Shown: positions 53,046 to 61,630 of the stretch, piece after piece | Position numbering within the stretch: position 1 is the first letter of the stretch | Layout: every line of letters begins with the position of its first letter | NCBI GenBank assembly: GCA_910585825.1 | Contig: CAJUEY010000003.1 | Coordinates: 62,001 to 126,000 of the forward strand | Direction of reading: 5' to 3' | Origin: an uncultured Lachnospiraceae bacterium | GTDB taxonomy: Bacteria; Bacillota; Clostridia; Lachnospirales; Lachnospiraceae | Length of the DNA stretch: 64,000 nt | The notes under the pieces: model-generated | Seen by the model: only the letters and a program-made list of their open reading frames with translations | The model's database searches: none | What the model was told of the DNA's origin: nothing | Position numbers and translations under genes: made by a program

Positions 53046-54446
53046 TTATGTAAATCCTTTTATAAATGGATGTATGCTCTCATACCCAACTGCCAGATTG
53101 ATATTTTGTGCATTGTCAAATCCCGCTGTGCTGATTCCAATGACTTCTCCATACATATTTAAAAGCGCTCCGCCGGAGCTGCCATGAGATGTAGGAGCCG
53201 TAAACTGAATCATATCCACTCCGTCAATTTTGCGAAAACCGGAAATTATTCCGTCCGACACGGAATTAAACAACCCCAGCGGACTGCCGATCGCCACTAC
53301 CTTCTGTCCTCTGACCAGTTTCTTTTTGCCGCTGTAGATCGGAAGGGGGCGCAGTCTTTTCTCAATCCGCAGCACAGCCAGATCCAGAACAGAATTGTAT
53401 TTGATCAGTTCATCTGTAGAATAAACGGTTTCATCTTCCTCAATCCGGATGGAATAAAAACTTCCGCCGCTGGCTACATGGCTGTTGGTCAGTATATAAC
53501 CGCCAGTTCCAATCATAATGCCGGAACCGGTTCCAAGCATATCTCCCTTTTTATCATGAATGCCGATCAACACCACAGAAGAGGCAAGCAATGCCAGCTG
53601 TTCAAAGCTCTTTTCCTCCGTTGAGGCAGATTTTGCCGCTGCGGACGGCTTTACTGTTGAAACCGGTTTTGCTGCAGATGCCGGCTTTACTGTCGAAACC
53701 GGTTTTGCTGCTGTAACCGGTTTTGCTGCAGATGTCTGATCTTTTTCTGAAACAGATTTTTTTGCAGGAGCCGGAAGGTTTATTTTTGCGAAACTGCCGC
53801 GGATCACTTTCTGAGACAGTCCCAGAGCCTCATCCTCTCCGGAAATATCCTTTTCACTCTGCAGCAAAAGGATATCGCATCCCAAAAAAGTCAACAGGCA
53901 TGTAAACAGATACTCCTGCTTTTTTTCTATATTAGACAAAACAATCTTCACCGACTGTTTTGGATTCCAATGCTTTATCAAATCCTTCAACACAAAATCA
54001 TGCCAGTATAACATCTTAATGATAAAATTTTTCTCCATTGAGGCGCTCACCGTTTTTGACGCAGCGTAGATATTTAAAACACGTTTTAATCCATTTGCAA
54101 GCAGCGCCGCATATTCGGCATCATCCGTCAGAGCCTTTGTTGATACGGATTCCTTATCCCGTTTCATCCACGCACGATAAAAGCCCTCGTAATCTGTAAT
54201 CTCATCCGGACAGCAGCCTGACGGCAGACTTAACATCCTTCGATAGATCACGCGGCCGCTTTTCATGCCCTCTCCCATTTCTCTGTCCATCTTTTCTACA
54301 TCAGAAATAAGCAGATCATCCACGCCCAGCAGACGGATGAAATATACATCTTTACAGTTCTGATTCATTCCGCCCCGAATCCCTTCAAAAGCAGAAATGG
54401 AAGTTACATTCATCACATTATGCCTGAACCGCATAAGATTTTCCAT
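53046..54446 (-). CDS. YceG-like domain fused to a trypsin-like (HtrA-type) serine protease
   Basis: The protein has about 466 residues. Residues about 36-200 resemble a single YceG module: VYFIRLLGVDDLL and SVKIVLSNI...GCDILLLQ match those of the neighbouring protein. A 45-residue Ala/Lys/Pro-rich linker with AAKPVSTVKP repeats follows. Residues about 285-465 are a chymotrypsin-fold protease with all catalytic residues visible: TNSHVA (His326), LDLAVL (Asp358) and HGSSGGALLN (Ser427), counted from the GTG at 54455. No signal peptide, membrane helix or PDZ domain is seen, so it should be cytoplasmic. It is the first gene of the Ter operon. I start at ATG 54446; GTG 54455 is an alternative. 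Confidence 0.82.
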   Translation of the reverse strand: MENLMRFRHNVMNVTSISAFEGIRGGMNQNCKDVYFIRLLGVDDLLISDVEKMDREMGEGMKSGRVIYRRMLSLPSGCCPDEITDYEGFYRAWMKRDKESVSTKALTDDAEYAALLANGLKRVLNIYAASKTVSASMEKNFIIKMLYWHDFVLKDLIKHWNPKQSVKIVLSNIEKKQEYLFTCLLTFLGCDILLLQSEKDISGEDEALGLSQKVIRGSFAKINLPAPAKKSVSEKDQTSAAKPVTAAKPVSTVKPASAAKPVSTVKPSAAAKSASTEEKSFEQLALLASSVVLIGIHDKKGDMLGTGSGIMIGTGGYILTNSHVASGGSFYSIRIEEDETVYSTDELIKYNSVLDLAVLRIEKRLRPLPIYSGKKKLVRGQKVVAIGSPLGLFNSVSDGIISGFRKIDGVDMIQFTAPTSHGSSGGALLNMYGEVIGISTAGFDNAQNINLAVGYESIHPFIKGFT

Positions 54447-54455
54447 CAGAACCAC

Positions 54456-54674
54456 AGCCCCTTTTCCAACAATGATAAAATCTCTGAACTAAATATTACC
54501 ACATTTCTGCCTTTTTATCTACCAATTATTAAATTCTTGTGATATATTTAATATATTTATAAAAAACTGTTTTATTGTTCACTCTGTGAGGAATAACCTG
54601 CAGGAATCCATGAAAAATTATTTTCCACAATGGAATTTCTGCATACCAAATTATAATTTTAAGGAGTTTGACAT
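54456..54674 (+). promoter_or_regulatory. divergent Ter regulatory region
   Basis: This 219-bp AT-rich stretch separates the minus-strand Ter operon from the plus-strand lyase gene. On the minus side TGGTAATAT looks like an extended -10 box about 45 bp before the protease start, with no clear -35. On the plus side TATAAT lies about 20 bp before the ATG. A TTCCA-CAA-TGGAA hairpin lies in the lyase leader. I see no clear repressor operator. Confidence 0.4.
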
Positions 54675-55661
54675 ATGAAAAATTCTCCGCTTTATTACAG
54701 CGTCGGCCCGCTCCTGTACTGTCCCGCCAACCATACAGACATCGCGGACTCTATCATACAGGAAAAATTCGGAACAAAATACTCGTTAGCCTTATGCCTG
54801 GAAGATACCATCAATGACCGGTTTGTCGCTCAGGCAGAGACTGTTTTAATCCGGTCTTTACAGCAGATATATACTTCATCAGAGCTGCTCTCTTTTTTCA
54901 TACCCAAAATATTTATCCGCGTGCGCCGCTCTGCCCAGATAAAACCTCTGATGCATCGTCTGGGAAAGGCCGCAGACCTCCTCACCGGATTTATCCTGCC
55001 GAAATTTGATCCGCAGAATGCAGATGATTATATCCAGACTATCGTTGAAATAAATCACGATTCCGACAAACCCTGTTATATTATGCCGATTATGGAAAGC
55101 CCCGTAATGATTGATTTAAAAAAACGGGCAGATGTGTTATATGAAATCAAAGAAAAGTTAAATTCCATCGAAGAATTGGTGTTAAATATCCGTGTCGGCG
55201 GCAACGATCTATGCCATGCGTTCGGTTTCCGAAGACACTGCAATGAATCCATTCACGGCATTTCCCCCATTGCCGGCATCTTTTCTGATATTATTACGGT
55301 GTTTGGAACGGATTATGTTGTCTCCGGTCCGGTCTGGGAATATTACAATAAAGAAGGCTGGGATACGGGACTGAACCGGGAGCTTGCAGACGACAGGCTC
55401 TGCGGCTTTATCGGAAAAACCGTCATTCATCCAAAGCAGATTTCTCTTGTTAATCAGGCTTATGCCGTCAGCCCGGAAGACCTTAAAGATGCAGAGGCCG
55501 TTTTAAACTGGGACGCAGACAATCCTTCTTTTGTATCCGGAAGTCCGGACAAACGTCGGATGAACGAATACAAAACCCATGTGAACTGGGCAGAGAAAAT
55601 CATATATCTATCCGAAATATACGGCGTCTGCCAGCCTACGCATCCGCCAGTTTCCGAATAA
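54675..55661 (+). CDS. HpcH/HpaI aldolase/citrate lyase-like protein (Ter-associated)
   Basis: This 328-residue protein has a TIM-barrel shape. SVGPLLYCPANHTDIADSII, LALCLEDTINDRFVAQAE with the metal-binding acid, IMPIMESPVMIDLKKRADVL, VLNIRVGGNDLCHAFGFRRH and GKTVIHPKQISLVNQAY follow the CitE/HpcH family pattern. This lineage is a known member of Ter-linked biosynthetic clusters, where it is thought to join or split a carbon unit of a nucleoside-like product. It is transcribed toward the StiP gene and their 3' ends overlap by 26 bp. AAGGAG is eight bases before the ATG. Confidence 0.85.
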   Translation: MKNSPLYYSVGPLLYCPANHTDIADSIIQEKFGTKYSLALCLEDTINDRFVAQAETVLIRSLQQIYTSSELLSFFIPKIFIRVRRSAQIKPLMHRLGKAADLLTGFILPKFDPQNADDYIQTIVEINHDSDKPCYIMPIMESPVMIDLKKRADVLYEIKEKLNSIEELVLNIRVGGNDLCHAFGFRRHCNESIHGISPIAGIFSDIITVFGTDYVVSGPVWEYYNKEGWDTGLNRELADDRLCGFIGKTVIHPKQISLVNQAYAVSPEDLKDAEAVLNWDADNPSFVSGSPDKRRMNEYKTHVNWAEKIIYLSEIYGVCQPTHPPVSE

Positions 55662-56685
55662 TTCCGCAGGCTTTGTAATGTCTGAGGGGATAATTCTCAA
55701 TGGGAACGTTTTTTTCTTCTGCCAGCCTTATAATATGAGCAAGAGCCGGATCTTTCCTATGTTTCTCATCAATTAGAACCTTCCAGGGTATACGCCGAAG
55801 CAAAACCCTGGTGGTTTCACCAATCCCCGGCTTAATAAAATTAATATCAGAAATCTGAAATGTTTCTGCAATTTCTTCCGCCTCTTCTATGCCCGGCCCA
55901 AAGACAGACGTTTCCTCCGGCGGATTTTCCATAAGGAATTCCTTTTCAATCGCCTCTATAAACCCATAGGACAAATCCGAATCCACAAGCTCCCCATAAT
56001 AAGCCGCTCCGTGAAAATCCTCTGTTCCGATAATATCTTCTCGATAAAAAGTCCGGCTGATCAACCCGGAAACCGTGGCATTCAAACAGGAGCTTGGAAT
56101 CAGAATATCTTCATGCGTTCCGCATAATTCAGTCATATTCGCAGGATCTGCAATAACTGCAATTTCTGACGACACCCCCGGATATGCCTCCATGTCTTTT
56201 GTCAATTCCTTTAAAATCGCGCCTTTTCCAATCCATCCGTCTACGAATAAAAGCTGTTTCGGTCGATACCGTTTCAAAAGATACTCCATGGCGCAATCGT
56301 CAATTCCTCTGCCCCGGATAATGGAAATCGAATAATGCGGCAGGGAAACATTATATTTTTTCTGAATGTAATGCTTAATTAAAATTCCTATGGGCGTGCC
56401 CGCCCTTGCCAGAGAGACAAGCACGGCATCCTCTCCCTTTTTCTCCATAATCCGGTCAGAAAGCCGTCCGACTGCTGCTGCAGTAAGGGCAGCATAATTT
56501 TTCAACGCCTCTTCGTATGCCTCCATATACTTTTGGCTCGGAACGTATTCCACCGGAAGCATTTCCGAATAATGTCTGCCTGACTGAATCAGTTTCTCCC
56601 GTTCTTGCGTGGGGAGCGGCTCCACCAATCCGGTAATATCTTTTAACAAAAGACAGACGTCTTCTTTTTTATAGGAACTTCTCAC
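55636..56685 (-). CDS. StiP-family protein (cysteine protease-like/phosphoribosyl-transferase-like)
   Basis: This 349-residue protein matches the family usually named cysteine protease StiP. DAVLVSLARAGTPIGILIKH and KQLLFVDGWIGKGAILKEL look like the phosphoribosyltransferase-type nucleotide loop, and PGIGETTRVLLRRIPWKVL near the C-terminus recalls the PELOTA-type RNA-binding part. I choose the GTG at 56685, eight bases after AGGTGG and two after the preceding stop. In published comparative work this family is part of the Ter-linked nucleoside pathway. The name protease is historical; I see no proof of proteolysis in the sequence. Confidence 0.82.
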   Translation of the reverse strand: MRSSYKKEDVCLLLKDITGLVEPLPTQEREKLIQSGRHYSEMLPVEYVPSQKYMEAYEEALKNYAALTAAAVGRLSDRIMEKKGEDAVLVSLARAGTPIGILIKHYIQKKYNVSLPHYSISIIRGRGIDDCAMEYLLKRYRPKQLLFVDGWIGKGAILKELTKDMEAYPGVSSEIAVIADPANMTELCGTHEDILIPSSCLNATVSGLISRTFYREDIIGTEDFHGAAYYGELVDSDLSYGFIEAIEKEFLMENPPEETSVFGPGIEEAEEIAETFQISDINFIKPGIGETTRVLLRRIPWKVLIDEKHRKDPALAHIIRLAEEKNVPIENYPLRHYKACGIIRKLADA

Positions 56686-56687
56686 GC

Positions 56688-57791
56688 TTAACACCACCTG
56701 AATAGTTGTATTTCCTCATTGCCGCAGGCCCTGAGGGCATTCAACAGCGTATATACGCCTTTTTCACACAAATTTGGGGCATCTGTAACAATCCATACTC
56801 TGTCGTATTTTTCCAGATCGTACAGAAAAGTCTTTCTGTTTTCTTCGTACAGACTGATCAATTCATACCGTTTATGCAGCGGATACTTTTCTTCTCTGCT
56901 GACTGCAATGGGACTTCTCGTTGTGGCATGACACCGGACAATATTGCCGCAATGCTCTAAACACGCTCCTGCAAACAGGGCCGGATACATACACTCTTCT
57001 GTCCCAAGAATCAAAATCCTTTCACTGCCCCGCCAGGAAATCTGCTTTTTCATCTGATTCCACAATTGATTGCAGGCGTCTGCATAGAGATCCCCGGTCG
57101 TACATCTTCTGGTATTAATATAGGAAGATACACAAATCAATGGGATATCCCCGCTCTCCGCCGCATCAGGCGGTATATAGTTCCCCTTTCCAGAATAGCT
57201 TTGTGCTATTTCTGCATATTGTTCATGACTGGTTTTTACAAGGTAATGAAGAGGAATCTGTTTTTCTGCATAACGTTTCTGCGCTGCCTGATCCATGCCG
57301 TTGAGCAGTGATGCAACTGAAAAATGCATCTTTTGGGGATAGGTTTCTTCCAGAATATGAATGATATTTAAAATGGTATTGCCAGTTGTCACTTCATCCT
57401 CTACAAATACAATCCGGTCTGTCTTCTCCAAAACCGACTCTACCTCTTCCCTGATCAGTTTCTGCTCCGTGGCATGACTATGGGTTTCTGAAAAATACAA
57501 ATAAGAAACACCCTCAATCTGTTCTCTGGTTGTCTGTATATAATCGGCATGCAGACGTATGGAAATCCGTGCTCCGATTGCCGTTGCCGTCTCTGCAAAT
57601 CCGATCAAAAGCAGAGTTTCTTCCTCATATGCCGACGCAAGCTTTTCGGCCAATGCATCAAACATAGCAAACGCCTTCCCGGGAGAAACAGGGATATGCT
57701 TTCCCTGATCTTTATTTACAACCAAATACGTTCTTTTGGCGTTGTTTTCCCTCTTTGCAATCCTGACCAACTGCTCTTCTGTGTACATCAT
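56688..57791 (-). CDS. phosphoribosyltransferase with TRSP domain (Ter-associated)
   Basis: The protein has 367 residues. Residues about 55-150 form a type I phosphoribosyltransferase core: LLLIGFAETATAIGARISIR and IVFVEDEVTTGNTILNIIHI, the latter being the PRPP-binding loop. The C-terminal 130 residues carry the TRSP domain, named for the motif seen here as HATTRSPIAVS, followed by KYPLHKRYELISLYEENRKT. The start ATG overlaps the TGA of the GGDEF gene by 4 bp, so translation is probably coupled. It should attach or remove a base at ribose-5-phosphate; substrate unknown. Confidence 0.85.
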   Translation of the reverse strand: MMYTEEQLVRIAKRENNAKRTYLVVNKDQGKHIPVSPGKAFAMFDALAEKLASAYEEETLLLIGFAETATAIGARISIRLHADYIQTTREQIEGVSYLYFSETHSHATEQKLIREEVESVLEKTDRIVFVEDEVTTGNTILNIIHILEETYPQKMHFSVASLLNGMDQAAQKRYAEKQIPLHYLVKTSHEQYAEIAQSYSGKGNYIPPDAAESGDIPLICVSSYINTRRCTTGDLYADACNQLWNQMKKQISWRGSERILILGTEECMYPALFAGACLEHCGNIVRCHATTRSPIAVSREEKYPLHKRYELISLYEENRKTFLYDLEKYDRVWIVTDAPNLCEKGVYTLLNALRACGNEEIQLFRWC

Positions 57792-58885
57792 TCCTTCACC
57801 TTATCCCATACAACCTGCTTTTTCCCATTTCTCTTTCCAAAATAAAGCCTGTCATCTGCTATTTTTACCGTTTCCATAAAATCCTTTGCCTCTGTAGAAA
57901 TAGATACTCCTAAAGTCATGGAAACATGAAATGCAGGATGATCCTCGACTTCAAAATTGATTTTGCAGATATTTTGGAGAATCTCCTGAGCGCGGTGCAT
58001 GGCATTGTTCAGAGGACATCCCGGCAGAAAGATTAAAATCTCTTCTCCTCCCCAGCGGCAGACGGTATCTTCTCCACGCACAGCCTTTTTAAAAACATCT
58101 GCAACTGCTTTTAACACCAGATCTCCCACATCGTGCCCATAGGTATCGTTAACCATCTTAAAATCATCAATATCACCCAGTATCAGGGCATAGCTTTCTT
58201 TGACAGCCTCTGACTGGGCATACCGTTCCTGTATGCTCCTGCGGTTGGCAAGTCCCGTCAGCGTATCTGTTTTGGACAGCTGTTCTAGTTTCTGATTCTG
58301 GTTCTTATGCAGATTTTCCAGATAACGAATCTGATTGAGCAGAGTGCTGAAAAATGCCACAATCGCAACTACAGCAATAACATAATTCACCATATAGATG
58401 ACTCGGTCTACTCCTTTATTCCCATAGGAATACAAAGGTTCAATATAATTACTGGTAATTCGGGCAAAAAAGAACGACACCACGGAAAAAATAACATAAA
58501 ACATAGGATTTACGGTTTTTCCCTCTAATTTAAAATTATAGGAGGCAAAATACCCCAGCGGCAGCATAGCAATAATATATAAAGTAAAACCGCTGTCCAC
58601 GCCCAGAAGGAGAACGGAAACCACAGCATGTATCATATTCTCCGCATAACAGAGATTAAACGCCATCAGCAAATTTTTGCCTTTCTTCGTCTGAATATAA
58701 CAAAAGAGATACAGCAGAATGCTTATAATATCCATAATCACCATAGGTGTAATAGAAAAAAAAGCAAAGAAACACAACAAGCCGATATGAAAAACCAACA
58801 GTACCAGCATGATCAACGATATCACCTGTTTTTTTGATAAAGCATAATTTGCTCTTGCAGAAATATATTCCCAGATTTTTCTCAT
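57788..58885 (-). CDS. membrane diguanylate cyclase (GGDEF)
   Basis: This 365-residue protein has about six membrane helices in the first 180 residues (VISLIMLVLLVFHIGLLCFF; NYVIAVVAIVAFFSTLLNQI), a short coiled stretch and a GGDEF domain. TDTLTGLANRRSIQERYAQS opens the domain, LILGDIDDFKMVNDTYGHDV has metal-binding Asp residues, and CRWGGEEILIF is a permitted GGEEI variant. RGED five residues before it is an intact inhibitory site. It should make cyclic di-GMP. The ATG at 58885 has GGAG six bases upstream. It is the first of three tightly linked genes with the TRSP and StiP proteins. Confidence 0.9.
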   Translation of the reverse strand: MRKIWEYISARANYALSKKQVISLIMLVLLVFHIGLLCFFAFFSITPMVIMDIISILLYLFCYIQTKKGKNLLMAFNLCYAENMIHAVVSVLLLGVDSGFTLYIIAMLPLGYFASYNFKLEGKTVNPMFYVIFSVVSFFFARITSNYIEPLYSYGNKGVDRVIYMVNYVIAVVAIVAFFSTLLNQIRYLENLHKNQNQKLEQLSKTDTLTGLANRRSIQERYAQSEAVKESYALILGDIDDFKMVNDTYGHDVGDLVLKAVADVFKKAVRGEDTVCRWGGEEILIFLPGCPLNNAMHRAQEILQNICKINFEVEDHPAFHVSMTLGVSISTEAKDFMETVKIADDRLYFGKRNGKKQVVWDKVKE

Positions 58886-58960
58886 ATAAATCTCCATTCC
58901 ATATTTATGACGGATATACTGCCTCTATCATACCAATTATTAAAAAAACTTGCAAGAAGA

Positions 58961-58989
58961 TTGCATTTATCCGAAAAAAACGGTAATCT
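58961..58989 (+). promoter_or_regulatory. possible sigma-A promoter of the sortase gene
   Basis: TTGCAT (58961-58966) and TAATCT (58984-58989) are 17 bases apart, about 50 bp before the sortase ATG. The boxes are only fair matches. Confidence 0.4.
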
Positions 58990-59040
58990 ATAGGTGGCGC
59001 ATCATTTGTAATCAACACAATTTTTATTTGGGAGGTTTTC

Positions 59041-59793
59041 ATGAAACAAAGAAAAAAGAACCCTGTATTTATCCTGATATTTCTTGCCGCCCTTGCCGTT
59101 TTTCTATTTGCGGCGATAAAGCTCGGCACGTTTTTCTTCCGCTATTATAAAGAAGATGCTTCCTATAAAAAGCTGGAAGTCTTTGCCGCTTTGGATGATC
59201 TGCCGCCGGAAAACACAGAAAAAGAGACGCAATATATCTCTCCCATTGATTTTACCTCTCTAAAGGAAATCAATCCCGATACGATTGCATGGATTTATTT
59301 TGAAAATATGGACATCAATTATCCCATTGTACAGGGAGAAGATGACGACTTCTATCTGCACCATGATTTTTATAAGGAAAAAAGCACTTCCGGATGTATC
59401 TTTCTGGATACGGAAGCAACGCCGGACTTCCTTTGCGATAATTCCTTTATCTATGGACATAATATGAAAAACAAGTCCATGTTTGCCAAACTGAACCAGT
59501 ATGCGGAGGAATCCTTCTTCCAGGAGAATAAAACCTTTCTGATCTATACGCCCACAGAAACAAGGCGATATGAAATTTATTCCTGCTATCCTGCAAAGCT
59601 CGACTGGGATTCTTTTACATACCAGTTTGAAAATAAGGAAGCCTATGCAAAATGGCAGGCAACAGTAAAGGGAAGAAGCCTGTACGATACCAAAGTAACG
59701 CCGGATTCTTCCCAACCAACTGTAACGCTTATGACCTGCACGCCCAAAGGCAGCAATTATCGGTTTTTAGTCCATGGAAGACTTATGGACTGA
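59041..59793 (+). CDS. srtB: class B sortase
   Basis: This 250-residue protein has an N-terminal signal anchor (FILIFLAALAVFLFAAIKLG). The catalytic domain has FIYGHNMKNKSMFAKL (His140), VTLMTCTPKGSNYRFLVHGR (Cys233, Arg241), and the DINYPIVQGEDDDFYLHHDF segment typical of class B. It cleaves a sorting motif and attaches surface proteins. Class B enzymes usually act on NPQTN-like motifs, while the only clear motif nearby is LPKTG in the protein at 60843. The ribosome site is GGGAGG. The 3' end overlaps the converging surface-protein gene by 27 bp. Confidence 0.9.
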   Translation: MKQRKKNPVFILIFLAALAVFLFAAIKLGTFFFRYYKEDASYKKLEVFAALDDLPPENTEKETQYISPIDFTSLKEINPDTIAWIYFENMDINYPIVQGEDDDFYLHHDFYKEKSTSGCIFLDTEATPDFLCDNSFIYGHNMKNKSMFAKLNQYAEESFFQENKTFLIYTPTETRRYEIYSCYPAKLDWDSFTYQFENKEAYAKWQATVKGRSLYDTKVTPDSSQPTVTLMTCTPKGSNYRFLVHGRLMD

Positions 59794-60846
59794 CGAGCTT
59801 GCTTTTGCCGCTTTTCTGCGTTTCGCCAGTACGATAACCATTGTGATAAGGACTGCCGCAGCTGCGGCACCGATTCCGATGCACAAAATCAACGGCATTC
59901 TTTTTTCTGCTGCTTTCTGATTCTCCAACTGGGTATTCCCTTTTGGCACTTCTTCGTCATCCAAATCCAGCAGCTCCTGATCCAGCGGAACCTCATCATC
60001 CGGAAGGTTTACGGCATCGTCTGCCCCCGCTGCGTTATCTGCATCTGCAGCGGCTGCTCCGCCGTCTTCTGCATCCGCTGCGTCTGCATTTTCGCCTCCG
60101 TCTTCCGCTCCCGTACCGCCTCCCGCGGTTCCTGTCTGCGTACCCGTGCTGTTTCCAGTCGTCCCTGTCTGTGTTCCGGCGCCGCTCTCCGGCGTCCCTG
60201 TCTGTGTTCCGGTACTGCCGCCTGTTGTTTCTGTCTGATCCGGCGTTTCATCTCTGGCATATAAAAAGGTAATTACATTTTCCGCCTCATTTGCACTTAA
60301 GGTTTTTGCTATCGCAAGCGCCTGAGGCGTATACCCTTCAATATATAAATATGCAGCTACGGCTTTATCACCGACATTTCCATAGTAAGTTTTGCTCTGT
60401 GCCAGGGTATTTCCTGTTTCGTCCTGATAATTGACTTTATAGGAAACGGTATCGCCTTTGATTCCATATGCAATCACATAATCTGCATCGCCGTCCACCT
60501 GAAAAGCAGACGCCGTTACTGTGCTGTTGTCTCTGCCGCTTTTCCGTATTCCTTTGATATAATACTTTCCGGCGTCGTCCATGTTAATCGCTCCGGCCTG
60601 TGCATCAAAGGATATAATATCCCCCATGTTTAAACCGCTTACGGTAATCTTATCCGGCTGCACCTGAACCGTTCCACGGTTATATCTGACCGAAAGCCCC
60701 TCAGAGCCTGTAAACGTTCCCTGATTTCCTGTATAAAAGGTTACCGTATACGTATACGTTTCCTCTGCAGATACAAAATCCGCCATAAAAGTAAGACACA
60801 GAAACAATGCCATTGCCATTACGGCCGCTCTGTTTCGGATTTTCAT
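59767..60846 (-). CDS. MucBP-domain surface protein with C-terminal membrane anchor
   Basis: The protein has 359 residues. It has a signal peptide (VMAMALFLCLTFMADFVSAE), an unassigned beta domain, a MucBP repeat (VNYQDETGNTLAQSKTYYGN; YIEGYTPQALAIAKTL) and a long Thr/Gly/Asp/Ala-rich linker. A final hydrophobic helix (PLILCIGIGAAAAAVLITMV) with a basic tail anchors it. No LPXTG motif precedes the helix. MucBP repeats bind mucin in gut Firmicutes. The ATG at 60846 overlaps the upstream stop as ATGA; the longer open frame to 60936 overlaps that gene. Confidence 0.8.
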   Translation of the reverse strand: MKIRNRAAVMAMALFLCLTFMADFVSAEETYTYTVTFYTGNQGTFTGSEGLSVRYNRGTVQVQPDKITVSGLNMGDIISFDAQAGAINMDDAGKYYIKGIRKSGRDNSTVTASAFQVDGDADYVIAYGIKGDTVSYKVNYQDETGNTLAQSKTYYGNVGDKAVAAYLYIEGYTPQALAIAKTLSANEAENVITFLYARDETPDQTETTGGSTGTQTGTPESGAGTQTGTTGNSTGTQTGTAGGGTGAEDGGENADAADAEDGGAAAADADNAAGADDAVNLPDDEVPLDQELLDLDDEEVPKGNTQLENQKAAEKRMPLILCIGIGAAAAAVLITMVIVLAKRRKAAKASSSVHKSSMD

Positions 60847-61619
60847 GCCCGCACCTCCGTTTCCTCCCGCGTCTTTTTCAATGCCGACAAGCCAAACAGT
60901 AAAAGTACCGTTCCACTGATCAATGCCGCTATGCAATAGGGCAGCATATTGGTTTCATCTCCGGTCTTAGGAAGATTTCTGTCCGGAGTTTCCGGACTTC
61001 CCGGCGTAGCGGTATGGGGTGTTCTCGTCCGGCTGGATATCGACGCCTCCTCTTCTGCCGCAAAATTCATCCGTAGTCTTGCCAGCGTATCCTGATATCC
61101 GTTTCCCTGGGTTTCGCCATCTAAACCAACGGTCAGATACACGGTTCCCTTGCTGCCGCTTTCTAATCTGTCAAGGAAAAAATATTCTTCCATTGAATTG
61201 GTCGCCTGATTTAATCCGACTCCCGCCGCAGAACTTCCTTCTCCTCCTACCGATTCACTGCTGTAGAGAACGGTTTCTTCGTTCTTGCTGTTGACATATG
61301 TCAATATATATGTATAAGCTCCGCCTTCTGCCGCACTCTGAGATTCCTCCAGACTCCGCAGCACTTCATTGGTCATATACCAGTTTGCGGCGTTGCTGCC
61401 GGAATTTTGAATTTCCACTTGAAGATGAATGATATCTCCCGGCAAAAGCTGATAAATTTCCTCTGTCATTTCAGAAGATTTGAAATTGCTTTTCATCTTA
61501 TTACCGTCAAATTCCACATTCCAGGAATTAGAGCCGTTAAACTCCTCTGCGGACACGGCGACGGTCAAATTCATAATACAGATAACTGCCGCAAAAAGGC
61601 ACAAAAGCGTTTTTCTCAT
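60843..61619 (-). CDS. LPXTG surface protein
   Basis: The protein has 258 residues. It has a signal peptide (LLCLFAAVICIMNLTVAVSA) and a beta-rich middle, starting like TasA-type matrix proteins with LLPGDIIHLQVEIQNSGSNA. The C-terminal sorting signal is NLPKTGDETN (residues 215-224), then a membrane helix and a basic tail. A sortase should cut between Thr and Gly and attach it to the wall. The gene is coupled to the next one by an ATGA overlap. GGGGG precedes the ATG. Confidence 0.85.
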   Translation of the reverse strand: MRKTLLCLFAAVICIMNLTVAVSAEEFNGSNSWNVEFDGNKMKSNFKSSEMTEEIYQLLPGDIIHLQVEIQNSGSNAANWYMTNEVLRSLEESQSAAEGGAYTYILTYVNSKNEETVLYSSESVGGEGSSAAGVGLNQATNSMEEYFFLDRLESGSKGTVYLTVGLDGETQGNGYQDTLARLRMNFAAEEEASISSRTRTPHTATPGSPETPDRNLPKTGDETNMLPYCIAALISGTVLLLFGLSALKKTREETEVRA

Positions 61620-61630
61620 TTCTATGCCCC

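Noticed and set aside
58898..59040. c-di-GMP riboswitch before the sortase or GGDEF gene
   Set aside because: The conserved riboswitch core and paired stems are not visible; the region holds only a plain promoter-like element.
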